Source of the DNA: Hirundichthys speculiger
Lineage: Eukaryota; Chordata; Actinopteri; Beloniformes; Exocoetidae
Direction of reading: 5' to 3'
Assembly: GCA_018398805.1 (NCBI GenBank)
Contig: JAGFBZ010000745.1
Coordinates: forward strand, 248,001 to 312,000
DNA length: 64,000 nucleotides
Part shown: piece after piece, positions 34,264-45,261 of the stretch
Position numbering within the stretch: the stretch's first letter is position 1
Layout: each line of letters opens with the position of its first letter
Notes under the pieces: generated by a model
The model's database searches: none
What the model was told of the DNA's origin: nothing
What the model saw: the letters and a program-made list of their open reading frames with translations, nothing else
Translations under genes and position numbers: made by a program

Positions 34264-35835
34264 TAGAGATGTACCGGATCCAGGGTCCGGATCCGGATCC
34301 GGCCGGATAGTGGCGTTTTTGGCTGGGTCCGGTTACTGCCGGACCCAGCGTGCCAACCGGACCCGGACCCGGAAGAACGTGATTACGTCGTTAATGTTTA
34401 GAGATGACAACCGCCATTGTGTTAGCAGTCTTCTGTGGAAATGGAAGCAGCCGGCCGAAAAAGTGCTGTGTGGCAGTACTTTAAACTGGAAGAGGGAGAT
34501 TCAAGTCGCGCAATATGCACGATTTGCACAACAAATTTGTCTCGTGGTAAAAACGTTAGAGATTACTCAACATCTCCGCCGTTCAAACATCAGGAGGCTG
34601 TGTCCCACCTAGAATCAGATGAAGACTCGCGTGCGAGGCCAGCGCCATCTGTCCAGGGGGCTGCAGGTCGCGCGAAACGACACTGCTCAGGTATCTGTTC
34701 ATACTTTGCCTTCATTCAGGCTTCAGTGAATTAATAAACAGTCATAAGCATTCATTTGTGAAGACATTTTAATCATTTTTCCTCCTCTTATGTGCATTTC
34801 ACCATCTCCACCCTGTTCAGGTATCTGGAGCAATTGGGACGCGCTGTTCCGCAGCGGCAACACTGAGAGTGAGCCAGCCACACAGAGCGCAGAAACAGAG
34901 GTCAGCGCTTTCTTCGGCGAGCCACTGATTCCGCTAACAGAAGACCCTCTTCAATGGTGGAAGGACAACCAGCAGCGTTTTCCCCTGCTGTCAAAAACGG
35001 CCAGGGTTTATCTCTGCCCACCACCAACCTCTGTGCCCAGTGAGCGCCTTTTCAGCACCGCTGGAGATATCCGCTCCCACACTCGTAACCGGCTGTCGCC
35101 TATTAATGCCGAGCGGCTTGTGTTTCTCAAAGGAAACGCTCATTTTCTGTAAAAGAAGCAGTTCCTGATATAACTAGGCTACATGAGGCATGTTCGAGTT
35201 GTGCCACACTTTGTTTAATGTCCCTTAAGCCTACAGTTACTTGAAATAAGGAGTGAAATAATCCATTTTCCATAGCCTATGTTCCATGGCTGTTCCATGA
35301 GCGCCTCATAATAATTAGCCTACCAAGATTCTTTTTTTCCTGAGAAATAAGTCAGCAGTTAAAAGAAACGAATCAGCAGTTATTACATTGTTTCATTAAA
35401 TTTAGGCCTACTATTAAACATTTCTACATGTGCTAAATATTTTCATTTGTAAATACAGTGGGCCTTTTGTGGGATTCTTTTACTTTTTATTTTACTTTTC
35501 AATAATTGCTTGCTGTTTTTTTTCTGACAGGCCTCATTCTCGTACTAAATTCATTTTTTGCTGTCCATTTGTTTTTTGAGTGAACAGAACAGTAAGCATG
35601 TACAGTGTGTTTCAAGTGTGAGGCCTATATTCAAATAAAATAGATAATGTTTGAAGTTATTGTGCATGTTTCATCTGTTAAGGAGAGGAAATGCACTGTA
35701 AAGTGGTTTTCACTGCATTATAATGTAGCTCATGATCGGAGTAGGATCCGGATCCGGTTCCGGATCCGGCAGGAACTTAAGCAGTGGATCCGGTATCCGG
35801 CAGTAACTTAAAAATCAGGATCCGGTGCATCTCTA
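34264..35835 (+). mobile_element. Internally deleted hAT transposon (1572 bp), nested, TSD ATTTTGTT
   Basis: Starts TAGAGATGTACCGGATCC and ends GGATCCGGTGCATCTCTA. Perfect 8-bp flanks ATTTTGTT (34256-34263 and 35836-35843). The subtermini are packed with GGATCCGG motifs, likely transposase binding sites. It keeps the two ends of a hAT transposase gene, the BED finger and the C-terminal dimerization domain, but lacks the catalytic core. It interrupts the older Charlie-like element. Confidence 0.95.
34441..35152 (+). CDS. Core-less hAT protein: BED finger joined to hAT dimerization domain
   Basis: Two exons, 34441-34690 and 34821-35152, with a 130-bp intron having a good pyrimidine-rich acceptor (CCACCCTGTTCAG). 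They join in phase 1 to give 193 residues with no stop. Residues 7-56 form a BED zinc finger (W11, C26-x2-C29, H50-x5-H56). Residues about 109-190 form the hATC dimerization domain (FPLLSKTARVYL, then SVPSERLFSTAGDI, then LSPINAERLVFLKGN). The RNase H-like DDE core expected between them is absent. Family knowledge: BED fingers bind element ends and hATC mediates dimerization. Such a protein could bind and dimerize without cutting, so a repressor role is possible (inference). An 11-bp direct repeat, TCAGGTATCTG, spans both splice junctions. Confidence 0.7.
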
Positions 35836-35919
35836 ATTTTGTTACATTCATGCTGTCAATCTGGCCCTTCAACCATGATGCTGATGTGGGCCTCAGTGAA
35901 GATGAGTCTGATACCCCTG

Positions 35920-36189
35920 ATCTACGCCAACTAAGAAGTTTGATTCACTCATATTTTTTCTACTGTCAGGGTGTGGGTTTGAGTGGTGCACGTTTTCTGG
36001 GGTTTTTTCCTCTGTTCCTGAGTTTGGTCAGTGTCTCTCACTCGTCTCCAAGGTGGTTTCTGGCGATGTAGAGCCCAAGCCGCCTCAGCCCCCTCAGGAG
36101 CACGACCCGCCTCAGCTTCATTCATCTCTGGAGCTCCAGCAGCAACATCGGCCATAGTCTCTGTCCTCACCGCCGCAGCAGGAGCTGCA
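35920..36189 (+). other. Pro/Gln-rich open segment of unknown nature
   Basis: After an acceptor-like TTTTTTCTACTGTCAG (ending about 35969) one + frame stays open to a TAG near 36147. It reads through VPEFGQ, EPKPPQPPQEHDPPQLHSSL and ELQQQHRP. Downstream, past the BED-hAT copy, another Q-rich stretch (TQPLQQQQLESLPSPPM) begins. It might be an exon of a Q/P-rich gene broken by the hAT and repeat growth, or simply repeat-derived. I do not recognise it. Confidence 0.25.
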
Positions 36190-36195
36190 GCAGCT

Positions 36196-36590
36196 TATCC
36201 AGCTAGCCTTGGTTAGCCTTCTTTCCAGGGGGCTAGCTTAGGCTAGCTTATCCAGCTAGTCTTGGTTAGCTTTCTTTCCAGGGGGCTAGCTTAGGCTAGC
36301 TTATCCAGCTAGTCTTGGTTAGCCTTCTTTCCAGGGGACTAGCTTAGGCTAGCTTATCCAGCTAGTCTTAGTTAGCCTTCTTTCCAGGGGGTTAGCTTAG
36401 GCTAGCTTATCCAGCTAGTCTTGGTTAGCCTTCTTTCCAGGGGGCTAGCTTAGGCTAGCTTATCCAGCTAGTCTTGGTTAGCCTTCTTTCCAGGGGGCTA
36501 GCTTAGGCTAGCTTATCCAGCTAGTTTTAGTTATCCTTTTTTCCAGGGGGATAGCTTAGGCTAGCTTATCCAGCTAGTCTTGGTTAGCCT
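36196..36590. repeat. 53-bp tandem repeat inside BED-hAT copy 3
   Basis: The unit runs CTTATCCAGCTAGTCTTGGT, TAGCCTTCTTTCCAGGGGGC, TAGCTTAGGCTAG. It is present once in copy 2 (32240), about twice in copy 1 (1460) and 7-8 times here, so it expanded within the element. The unit contains the dyad GCTAGCTTAGGCTAGC. Confidence 0.9.
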
Positions 36591-36775
36591 TCTTGTGTGA
36601 GCTTTTTAAATGGACTTTCAGATTCGTGGGTTTTTTTCTCCTTGAGAAGTATTCCACACATTGTATCACCTGCTTCTACAACAAGGCACTTATTTTTATC
36701 GTTAACACAGTCATAGTCAAAGAAATCCCAAATAGGACTGTGCCGCTTTCTCACAACTTCTGCCGCAGCCATCAC
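36584..36775 (-). pseudogene. hAT BED-finger remnant
   Basis: Minus-strand frame with AAEVVRKRHSPIWDFFDYDC and MCGILLKEKK. Like copies 1 and 2 it has a seven-base homopolymer that shifts the frame before the TNLKVHL half. Not functional. Confidence 0.6.
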
Positions 36776-37080
36776 TGCTGATCACTTTTTTTTTTTTTTT
36801 TTTTTTGCGGTTGTTGTTGTACGGCGGAGCGAAGTTAATAGATTTCAAACGTTTATGAGAAAAAAAATTACAAATACAAAAACGAAGGATGTTCTTGACA
36901 TTATTATAGTTAATTTTAGTTCGTTTTATAAACATATAATACAGTTTCAGTTAGTTATCATTAAAAAAAACAAACTTGTTTTTATTTTATTTTATTTTCA
37001 TTTAATGAAAATGATTTTTCAATTCTAGCTTTTTGTTATTTCGTTCATTTTCGTTAATGATAATAACCTTGCTGCCGACT

Positions 37081-38610
37081 CAGCCTTTGCAGCAGCAGCA
37101 GCTGGAATCTCTGCCTTCGCCGCCAATGGCAGCAGCCACAGCAGCATCCGCATCAGCAGCCACAGCTGCAGCCACAGCAGCAGCCACAGCAGCAGCCACA
37201 ACCACAGCCACAGCAGCATCCGCATCAGCAGCCACAGCTGCAGCCACAGCCACAGCAGCAGCCACAGCAGCAGCCACAGCAGCAGCGCAGCAGCAGCCAC
37301 AGCCACAGCCACAGCCACAGCCACAGCAGCATCCGCATCAGCAGCCACAGCCACAGTAGCATCCGCATCAGCAGCCACAGCAGCAGCGACAGCCGCAGCA
37401 GCAGCCACAGCAGTATCCGCATCCGCATTAGCAGCCACAGCAGCAGCGCAGCAGCAGCCACAGCCACAGCAGCAGCCACAGCAGCATCCGCATCCGCATC
37501 AGCAGCCACAGCAGCAGCCGCAGCAGCAGCCACAGCCAGAGCAGCATCCGCATCCGCATCCGCATCAGCAGCCACAGCAGCAGCCACAGCCACAGCAGCA
37601 GCCACAGCAGCAGCCGCAGCAGCAGCCACAGCAGCAGCCACAGCCACAGCAGCAGCCACAGCAGCATCCGCAGCCTTTGCAGCAGCAGCAGCAGCTGGAA
37701 TCTCTGCCTTCGCCGCCAATGGCAGCAGCCACAGCAGCATCCGCATCAGCAGCCACAGCAGCAGCCACAGCAGCAGCCACAGCAGCAGCCACAGCCACAG
37801 CAGCATCCGCATCAGCAGCCACAGCTGCAGCCACAGCCACAGCAGCAGCCACAGCAGCAGCCACAGCAGCAGCGCAGCAGCAGCCGCAGCCACAGCCACA
37901 GCAGCATCCGCATCCGCATCAGCAGCCACAGCCACAGTAGCATCCGCATCAGCAGCCACAGCAGCAGCTACAGCCACAGCAGCAGCCACAGCAGCATCTG
38001 CATCTGCATCAGCAGCCACAGCAGCAGCCGCAGCAGCAGCCACAGCAGCAGCCACAGCCACAGCAGCAGCCACAGCAGCATCCGCATCCGCATCAGCAGC
38101 CACAGCAGCAGCCGCAGCAGCAGCCACAGTCACAGCCACAGTCACAGCACAGCAGCATCCGCATCCGCATCAGCAGCTACAGCCACAGCAGCAGCCACAG
38201 CAGCATCTGCATCTGCATCAGCAGCCACAGCAGCAGCCGCAGCAGCAGCCACAGCAGCAGCCACAGCCACAGCAGCAGCCACAGCAGCATCCGCATCTGC
38301 ATCAGCAGCCACAGCAGCAGCCACAGCAGCAGCCACAGCCACAGCAGCATCCGCATCTGCATCTGCATCAGCATCAGCAGCCACAGCAGCAGCCGCAGCC
38401 ACAGCCACAGCAGCAGCGCAGCAGCAGCCACAGCAGCATCTGCATCCGCATTAGCAGCCACAGCAGCATCCGCATCAGCAGCCGCAGCCACAGTAGCAGC
38501 CACAGCAGCAGCCACAGCAGCAGCCACAGCAGCAGCCGCAGCCACAGCCACAGCGCAGCAGCAGCGCAGCAGCAGCCACAGCAGCAGCAGCAGCTGCAGC
38601 AGCAGCTCCT
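37081..38610. repeat. CAG-rich compound array with internal 590-bp duplication
   Basis: Modules of CAGCAGCCACAG and CAGCATCCGCATCAG repeat for 1.5 kb. A distinctive block (CCTTTGCAGCAGCAG, then GGAATCTCTGCCTTCGCCGC) occurs at 37084 and again at 37674, showing a direct duplication of about 590 bp. All frames are open for long stretches on both strands (poly-Ala, Gln/Pro, Leu/Trp readings). One + frame ends QQLQQQLLTFVCGHSPDLPL then a stop near 38667. I treat it as a tandem array, possibly seeded by a Q-rich coding segment. Confidence 0.85.
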
Positions 38611-39464
38611 GACTTTCGTCTGCGGCCACTCCCCAGACCTGCCTCTGGCCTCCGTCCGACACTGAGACCGCCTCCCTGAACTGTGTAAAGCCTCTGAGGC
38701 CACCCACCTGGACTTCTGTCTTCTGGCCTTTAGGGTCCAGTGACTTTTTATTTTTGTTTGAGACACTGGTTGAGACACGGGCTCCATCCAGACAAATGGT
38801 TCACATAATCTATTCAGTATGTTTCAGTGTCTATACCTAACCAAGTAAATTTCTCTTGGGTTTGCTCTCTTGTTTCACAGGGCTTCCTAGTTTCTGGCTG
38901 ATATTTTCTCATATGTAGGGCTCTTTTTTGGTTTGTGGCAGTCTGAATTAAGGTTATCTGACTGACAGAGAAAGAAACAAGAGGAAACGGAGATGGAGCC
39001 TGGCAATGGATGAAGAGTGACTGACGAAGATGCTAAAACCCATTCTGAGTGACTGTGAAATAAAAATAAACGGCGACAGAAAGACGCTAAAGATAGAAAT
39101 TGCAAAGGAAAGGCAGAATGGGCAGAGATCGACAGACAAAGATAGAGGCTTAAAGTGTAAAGACAGCAGTAAATGGAATATGAAGAAGGAGCCTGACTCA
39201 AATGCGTCAGAAAATGATAATGACAGAATGAGCAGACGAGGAAATCCAGAATAGAAGAAAGAAGGAAGGAAGCAGGGAAACAAGGCGCCTTCCCTCACTT
39301 GCCAGGTGATGAGACAAGTGTAAATGAAACTGACTCATTTTTCACACACACTGAGAGACGGCCATATGCTCGAGTCTCTCTTTGGTGGCTTGTAGTCGTT
39401 TGTATATTTAGTGCAGAGGGTTTTACTGTAATTGACATTAGTGTTTTTTAACTAAAATGTCTAA
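38611..39464. other. No recognisable gene; purine-rich part
   Basis: About 38950-39290 is strongly purine-rich on the + strand (AAGA/GGAA motifs). No gene or element end is identified. Confidence 0.4.
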
Positions 39465-40265
39465 ACATACCCTCACCGGCCACTTTGTGAGCTCCACCTG
39501 TTCAGTTTTTGTTAACACAAATATCTAATCAGCCAATCAGGTGGCAGCAGCTCAGTGCATTTATTCATGTAGATGTGGTCCAGATGATCTGCTGAAGTTC
39601 AAACCAGCATCAGAACGGAGAAGAAAGGATATTTAAGGCTTGGTTGGCATGGTTGTTGGTCTGTTGTCTGAGTGGTCCAGAAGCTGCTGGTCTACTGGGA
39701 TCTTCTCAACAACCATCTCCAGGGTTTCCAGAGGATGGTCCCAGAAAGAGACGATATCCAGAGGTCAGAGGAGGATGAACAGACTGGTTGGAGCTGATAG
39801 AAAGACGACAGGAATTCTACCATCTCTGAACAACACTGGAACATTGAAGCAGATGTTGTCCAGCTGCTGAAGACCACAGCAGGAGTCACTGCTGTTAGCT
39901 GGGAACAGGAAACACAGACTCGCCAGAACTGGACCACAGAAGACTGGAAGAACCTGGTCTGGTCTGATGAGTCTGGATTTCAGCTGCGACATCCAGATGG
40001 TCAGAACCAACATGAGAGCCTGGATCCATCCTGGTCCATCAACGGTTCAGACTGCTGCTGCTGGTGGTGTGATGGTCTGGAGGAGATGTTCTCAGTACCA
40101 GCTGATCCTGGTTTAACCACCACAGTCTACCTGAGGATTGTTGCTGACCATCTCCATCCCTTCATGACCACAGTGGACCATCTTCTGATGGATCCTTCCA
40201 GCAGGATGATGCACCATGATCATCTCTAACTGGTTTCTAAAACAAAGAGTCCACTGTCCTCCAAA
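39465..40265 (+). pseudogene. Tc1-like transposon with decayed transposase
   Basis: The left end ACCGGCCACTTTGTGAG and following ACACAAATATCTAATCAGCC match the start of a common vertebrate Tc1-like family. The transposase is recognisable in pieces: RQNWTTEDWKNLVWSDESGF (second-Asp region of the DD34E core), then DGQNQHES, MDPSW-like, then TVYLRIVADHLHPFMTTVDH and a decayed QQDNAP region near 40205. Numerous small deletions and stops have removed the frame. The right end cannot be placed exactly. Dead. Confidence 0.85.
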
Positions 40266-40849
40266 TTTGAATTTGCTTGGCAGTTCCATCTACCTTCCAC
40301 CCATTGGAGGTCATTAACTATGTCCAAAGGTCTTGAGCCAGTCTTGAGTCTACATGACAATGACGCAGCTGCAGTTGTAGCCTGAATGGTGAACGGTGGA
40401 GATGGTTTTGTCATGTTTTGCTTTTGTTTTATTTTTAATTTAAACATTAAGTTTGGCGTAGAAACCAGCCTTTCAGTAGAGGCAGTAGACTCTTGAATCA
40501 GCGCCAATAAACGGACTCTACCAGCCTTTCAATTCAGAGTTTGATTCCCACTCTTCTCTGTACTTTTGAGAGGACAATAGACTGATCTTTGATGAGTTGA
40601 ACAACTAGATGTTTAGCTGAAAGACTTAAGCATGAATAGAGAAGCCTATGCACGGCATGTAACGATGACAGATTTAAGAAACAGCTGACATCGAGAAGTC
40701 CTACCAGCGGCTAGAAAAGCCTGGTTTGAAGGACAGGATGGAGGCATTAATCACAGCAGCACAAGAAAGATAGAGGCAGGGGTTTAACACAACAGGCAAG
40801 ACCCCCGGTGCAGACTCGGGAAGGAAATCCACCCCATAATAATTAGGGT
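40266..40849. other. No recognisable gene; unique sequence
   Basis: I see no gene or transposon end here, although pieces of decayed repeats are possible. Confidence 0.4.
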
Positions 40850-41290
40850 TAGGGATTCGAGAACCGGTTCCTGTAGAGAACCGGTTCCGTGTGTTTCAAT
40901 TCCATGGAATCGTTGGTCAGTTTATCCAGCGATTCTCTTATCGATTCCAACCGGCACGAATCTCACGTAATTTACGCAAGTTACTCACAGTCAATTCCAG
41001 AAAGCACTTACGTGATTAAGTTACGTCGGTTTAGCACGCGCATTGCAGTTGTAAACAACAATGGTGCCCACCAGGTTCAAACGCTCCAAAGTTTGGCTTC
41101 ACTTCACCAAAGAGAGATGGCAACAAGGCAACTAGCAGTCAATGTAAAGTGGAGATAACAGCGTCGGGAGGGAACACGGCTAACATGCAGAAACATTTGA
41201 ACACACAACATGTGATAACGAGTGTCGTGTTTTTGACGCTTTGGACTGATGGATCTCAACCCAGCAGCAGTAGCCAAGTTAAGATCACCT
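40850..41290 (+). mobile_element. hAT left end with BED-finger remnant
   Basis: Begins TAGGGATTCGAGAACCGGTT and is rich in GAACCGGTTCC/CGATTCC motifs. From an ATG at 41061 the + strand reads TRFKRSKVWLHFTKE, then after a frameshift NKATSSQCKVEITASGGNTA and NMQKHLNTQHV, a BED finger with W, one of two Cys (the other now Ser) and the H-x4-H pair. The rest of the element and the right end are not found before 41700. Confidence 0.65.
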
Positions 41291-41696
41291 CTGGTAACTC
41301 TGGTTAGTAGCTATCCCACTGCCTATGTGCTTCTTTGTAAAACACGCTATAACATTAACGCTATGCTATTAAACGAATGCCTTCTGCATTACATTTAGAA
41401 GATGACCGTGATGAGAGAGAGAGTCTGGCTGGTTCAGAGGCTGGAAGACATGATTATTTTACTGCTAAAGGATTGTTAATTCTTCATAGTATTTGCAGAT
41501 TTGTACTATGCACTGTTCTGTTGTATTTGATAGTATTTATCTTTCTTTATTATTATTTTTGAGTGCTTAGTGAACTCATATATCCTTTTAAAAGGGAGAT
41601 TTTTTTAATCCTATTACGAATAATCTGTTAGTAAAATGTTACACATTCTTGTGTATTTGCACAGTTAAATATTACAACAACAACTAACGTCTAAGA

Positions 41697-41990
41697 TCCT
41701 ATAGGACTTCCAAATCCAGACTGATGAACTGGTGATGGCTGACCAATCAGACAAACTCCAGAAGAAAGCAGCAGGGATCTCAAGAGACAGCAACATCAGG
41801 GAGGAGGCGAACAAGAACCTGGAAAAGTACCAAGGGTGGTACCAGTGGTAACACTCGGACCTGTGACCTCCAAGCTGGAAGAGCAGCTAAAGCATCTCCT
41901 GGAGGAACATCTGAGATCTTCTCTGGACTCTGGTGGAGGAACCCAAACGTGAAACATTGTTAAAGACTTTCTGTGTCATGGAGCAGATGG
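41697..41990 (+). mobile_element. Non-LTR retrotransposon ORF fragment
   Basis: The + strand reads FQIQTDELVMADQSDKLQKK, then DSNIREEANKNLEKYQG, a segment found near the C-terminus of the polyprotein in an abundant fish LINE (the block with DSNIR, EKLEKYQ and VVPVVIGALG). Downstream the frame breaks around the VVPV region, although TSKLEEQLKHLLEEHLRSSL-like sequence is still visible. I cannot fix the clade (R4/Dong-like is one possibility). Confidence 0.5.
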
Positions 41991-43803
41991 TGGCTGCTCT
42001 CGTGGTCTGTGAGAATTAAATGTTTTGGTGTTGAAAACGACACAACATTTACAAATAAGTGAATTCATTAAAGTGTACAGAAAGACATTTTCTTTTCCAC
42101 ACGAGTCAGGCGTCATAAAAACTCATTATTTCCGTGATCCATGGTGAATTATTCAGCAGGTCCCCCGTCTCTTAGCGCTCAGGCAGCGACGATGACAGAT
42201 GAGGAAGGTACCTTTTTAGGAACAGTGGCGAACAAGACGGCGGCAGATTTCAGGCCGTCTGGCCCGCATGTGAGAAAAGTGAAACAGCGGACTTCCCATT
42301 AACATGCAGTGGAACAAACTGCAACGCGGAGGCGTAGCTGCTTTTTAAAATAGATGCGACGGTTGAAACGGCGGACGCATAAAAATATCATCTCTGACTC
42401 CGTCTCCTACCAGAATCCAAGCGACGGCGTCTCCCATTAGGCGAAGATCCAGACTGACAAAATCCAGGTGACTGACTCGTTTACACGTAGAACTTTGTTG
42501 CCTCGAAGCTGGAGACGTCAAATTAGGCCGCCGTTGTTTGTTTACTCCTGTAGCAGCTGATTGGCTCCTTTAAGTGGGACCAGAGATGGAGGGGGATTTA
42601 AAGGTCCTGCTCTTCATACGATTAGTCCCGTCCTGTCGCGTGGCGTGTTACGAAAGAACGCGCTAACAAACAGCTGTAATTCTACACGTTATTCTTGCGT
42701 CTGGATTTGTGGTTGCAGCTACCACCATGTTCTTCCTGAAACCCCCCCCACCCCCATGGAAATGGCCACCATCTCTTCTCTCCTGCTCAGACACACAACC
42801 ACACAACCAGAGATGAAAGGAATCAATACATTACAGCAGACATCTAAAGAGTCCGGTCCGGTCCCTGGAGGATCAGCTGTAATTGGTCCAGAAAAGACAA
42901 CAATAACAAAGCCTCCGCGCACAACAAATCAGCAATTAATAAATCAGGACAGGAATGGCAAATTAAATCCACGAACAAATATCGACAGGGCTTTGAACAC
43001 ATTTCCATTATTCACGGCTTATTGTTGTGGTCCGTCGCTTTCGGAGAGCGTGTTTTTACAAGCATTTGCATATCTAAATGAGCGACGGTATTGCATATGC
43101 ATTTAACTAGCCAGGCTTGCTGCCGCTCTTTGCTTTTCATTTTGCCTTTGCTGGCCTGTGGCTTGTTATGTGATGAACGTTTCTAGGGTTTAGTTGGACA
43201 AAAAAAGAAATCTGAATAAAGATGACTGCATGAAAAACATCTGCGCTCAAAATACTTTAACACCGAAAGTCTTTTAGTCGGGTCTGATGAGCATGTCGGG
43301 GCGAACCGAACCACGGCCTGTTTTACCCGTGGTCGACCCGGTGATGGGAGCCCCACTGTGCCCAACAATCTGCTCTGACTAATTAATTTAGTCCACTGGC
43401 AGCGTTGTTGGAGGCATCAGTGGGGAGCGTAGCCGACATATAGGGATCATTCTAAGGTTGGTCCTTCTCTTTAGATTTTCCCGGACACAAAAAGGAGTCA
43501 ATTATTAAATGGAAGAGGAAAACACTGAGTTTTTTTGTAGCTCCAATGAGAATCACTTGGGGCGATGAATGGCTCTGCTTTCGTTCCTTTGTTGTGGGGC
43601 CAAAAAAAATCATCAAAGAAATCAGCCTGTAAGAAGACAAACGTCTTTGCTTCCTGAACAGAAATGTGTTCTTTATTTCTATTTTTCCTAAACAAACAAA
43701 CATTATCGTCCGTGGTCACTGTGGCTCCATCAACTTAAGAACAGCAAAGTTAAGAACAAACCGAAGGAGCTCATCTGGTTGATAAAACAGACTGGCACTG
43801 CTA
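41991..43803. other. No recognisable gene; unique sequence
   Basis: A 181-codon + frame (42561-43106) has no domain I know and lacks a coding-like pattern, so I leave it uncalled. About 42980-43140 includes AT-rich homeobox-type sites (TATTGCATATGCATTTAACT) and could be conserved non-coding DNA, which is inference. Confidence 0.4.
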
Positions 43804-44589
43804 TATGGAGCCCCTTTTGGGTCATAATTCAATGAATAAATGAGTCTATTATTATGAAATACAGGCATTCATTATTATGAAATATGTATCCATTATTATG
43901 AAATGCATGTTTATAATTATGAAATATTTCCCATTATTATGATAATGGTTTTGTTTTTCATAAGGATGATGTGTGTCAATCACAGCAGAGAGGGTGGAGC
44001 CTTTTATGTGATTGGCTGCTCTTTCATTCAGGCATAAGAAACAGAACAGTGAACCTCATCAAATCAGGTCAAAATAGTATCGCCTGATAAATTATCATTT
44101 TCGATATTGTCTGCTAAACTGGTCAAGGTTTCCCGTAGCTCAGTCCAAGCTGCCATAGCTACAATCGGACTAGGAGCACCTTGATGACGCCATGGCCCGC
44201 TGCTAACGGGACCTCACGGCCAAAACTAGTCGATGTCAGAGCGTAGAATGGAGAAGGATCAGCCAATGAGCGTGCAGGTCAACCACTGGCCCCGCCCACT
44301 GGCAAAATGTCATTATTAGGTAAAAACTCATTCTTAGATTTAAAAAAAAAAGCCATTCTGAAATAAACTATTATGCATTAAACTAAGATTAAATAATAAT
44401 AAAATATATTTCATAATAATGACATATATTTCATAATAATGGGAAATATTTCATAATAATAAACATGTATTTCATAATATTGGGAAACATTTCATAATAA
44501 TAGATACGTATTTCATAAAAATAAACGTCTGTATTTCATAATAATAGACTAATTTATTCATTGAATTATGACACAAACGGGGCCCCATA
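43804..44589. mobile_element. Long-TIR foldback MITE, copy 2 of 4
   Basis: Ends TATGGAGCCCCTTTTGGGTC and the inverse of TATGGGGCCCCGTTTG. The 6-bp flanks are CTGCTA and CTGCTT. The core carries the segment shared with copy 4 (TCAAAATAGTATCGCCTGAT). Many TTCATAATAATG-type units fill both arms. Confidence 0.85.
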
Positions 44590-45261
44590 CTGCTTACCCA
44601 GTAAGCATCACTTCCTGTTAACAATCTAATGCAATACATCGATTAATTGCACATGAGCCAACGCGCTATTAGATGCTAGTTTTCATTATGGCTCCTACAT
44701 TGTTATTTATCCAAGTAAACAATCATTATCTTTCACACTGACTTCAGCTTTAAATGATAATTATACACGGACGGGGCACGTCACGCCAAATGAAACATTC
44801 ATCCAAACTATTAGGGTCACATTTGGCACAGAAGCAGAGAAGAGAACAAAGACTAGAGACATGAGGAAAAAAAAGAGAGCTATTGGAGAACGTTTAATAT
44901 TAAAGCTAACATGTGTCCAGAAAGTGTGCGTGCCTCATTCATTTTCAATGCTGGAGCTGCTCAAGGCTGCACTTTGATATGACACAACAGATTAGACTCT
45001 TCTGTCTTTGGCTCCTTTCTGCATTTCTGAGGGAGCTCTTTGTGCTCAAGGATGACCTATTTGAAAGTCTTTAGACGAGGGAATGAATCGCAATGAGCCT
45101 CTGTAGTTTGGTAACTGACAGTGACGACATTAATTCTCCCAAACAGATGGTTGCCCTGGTCATTCAGTGGTTCTGGTTACAGTTGAGCACGAACTTACAT
45201 CTGCCCAGTGTCACCAGTAGACCTGTTTAAGTTAGTTTCACCATCCATACTGGCTCTGCAG
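44590..45261. other. No recognisable gene; candidate conserved non-coding DNA
   Basis: No gene. The stretch 44610-44790 is unique, AT-rich and contains several ATTAATTG/AATCATTATC-like motifs. Conservation cannot be tested here. Confidence 0.35.

Larger units (their letters stand above)
33664..35919 (+). mobile_element. Charlie-like hAT element interrupted by another hAT
   Basis: Starts CACATGTGTCAAACACAAGG with the GGCCCGCGGGCC motif and ends GAGTCTGATACCCCTG. It is the same family as 11581-12645 in opposite orientation. The flanks TTCTAAAC and ATCTACGC match at only 5 of 8. The BED-finger transposase remnant on + (about 33890-34135) includes YAKFSLQEKQRIAS. The element is split by the hAT at 34264-35835; removing that insertion and one ATTTTGTT restores a continuous right arm. 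Confidence 0.8.
36190..37071 (-). mobile_element. BED-hAT element, copy 3 of 4, left end missing
   Basis: The right end (GTTAATGATAATAACCTTG) is intact. The left TIR and AT-rich arm are absent, and the copy starts inside its internal 53-bp repeat, which is expanded here to about 7-8 units (36196-36590). The BED remnant (36584-36775) is on minus. No target duplication can be matched because the left boundary is lost. Confidence 0.75.

Noticed and set aside
37225..38787. 306- and 176-codon frames in the CAG-rich array
   Set aside because: Poly-Ala/Leu readings of a tandem array, overlapping in other frames and strands.
42561..43106. 181-codon + strand frame
   Set aside because: No domain and low-complexity patches. 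The second half looks like AT-rich non-coding DNA.
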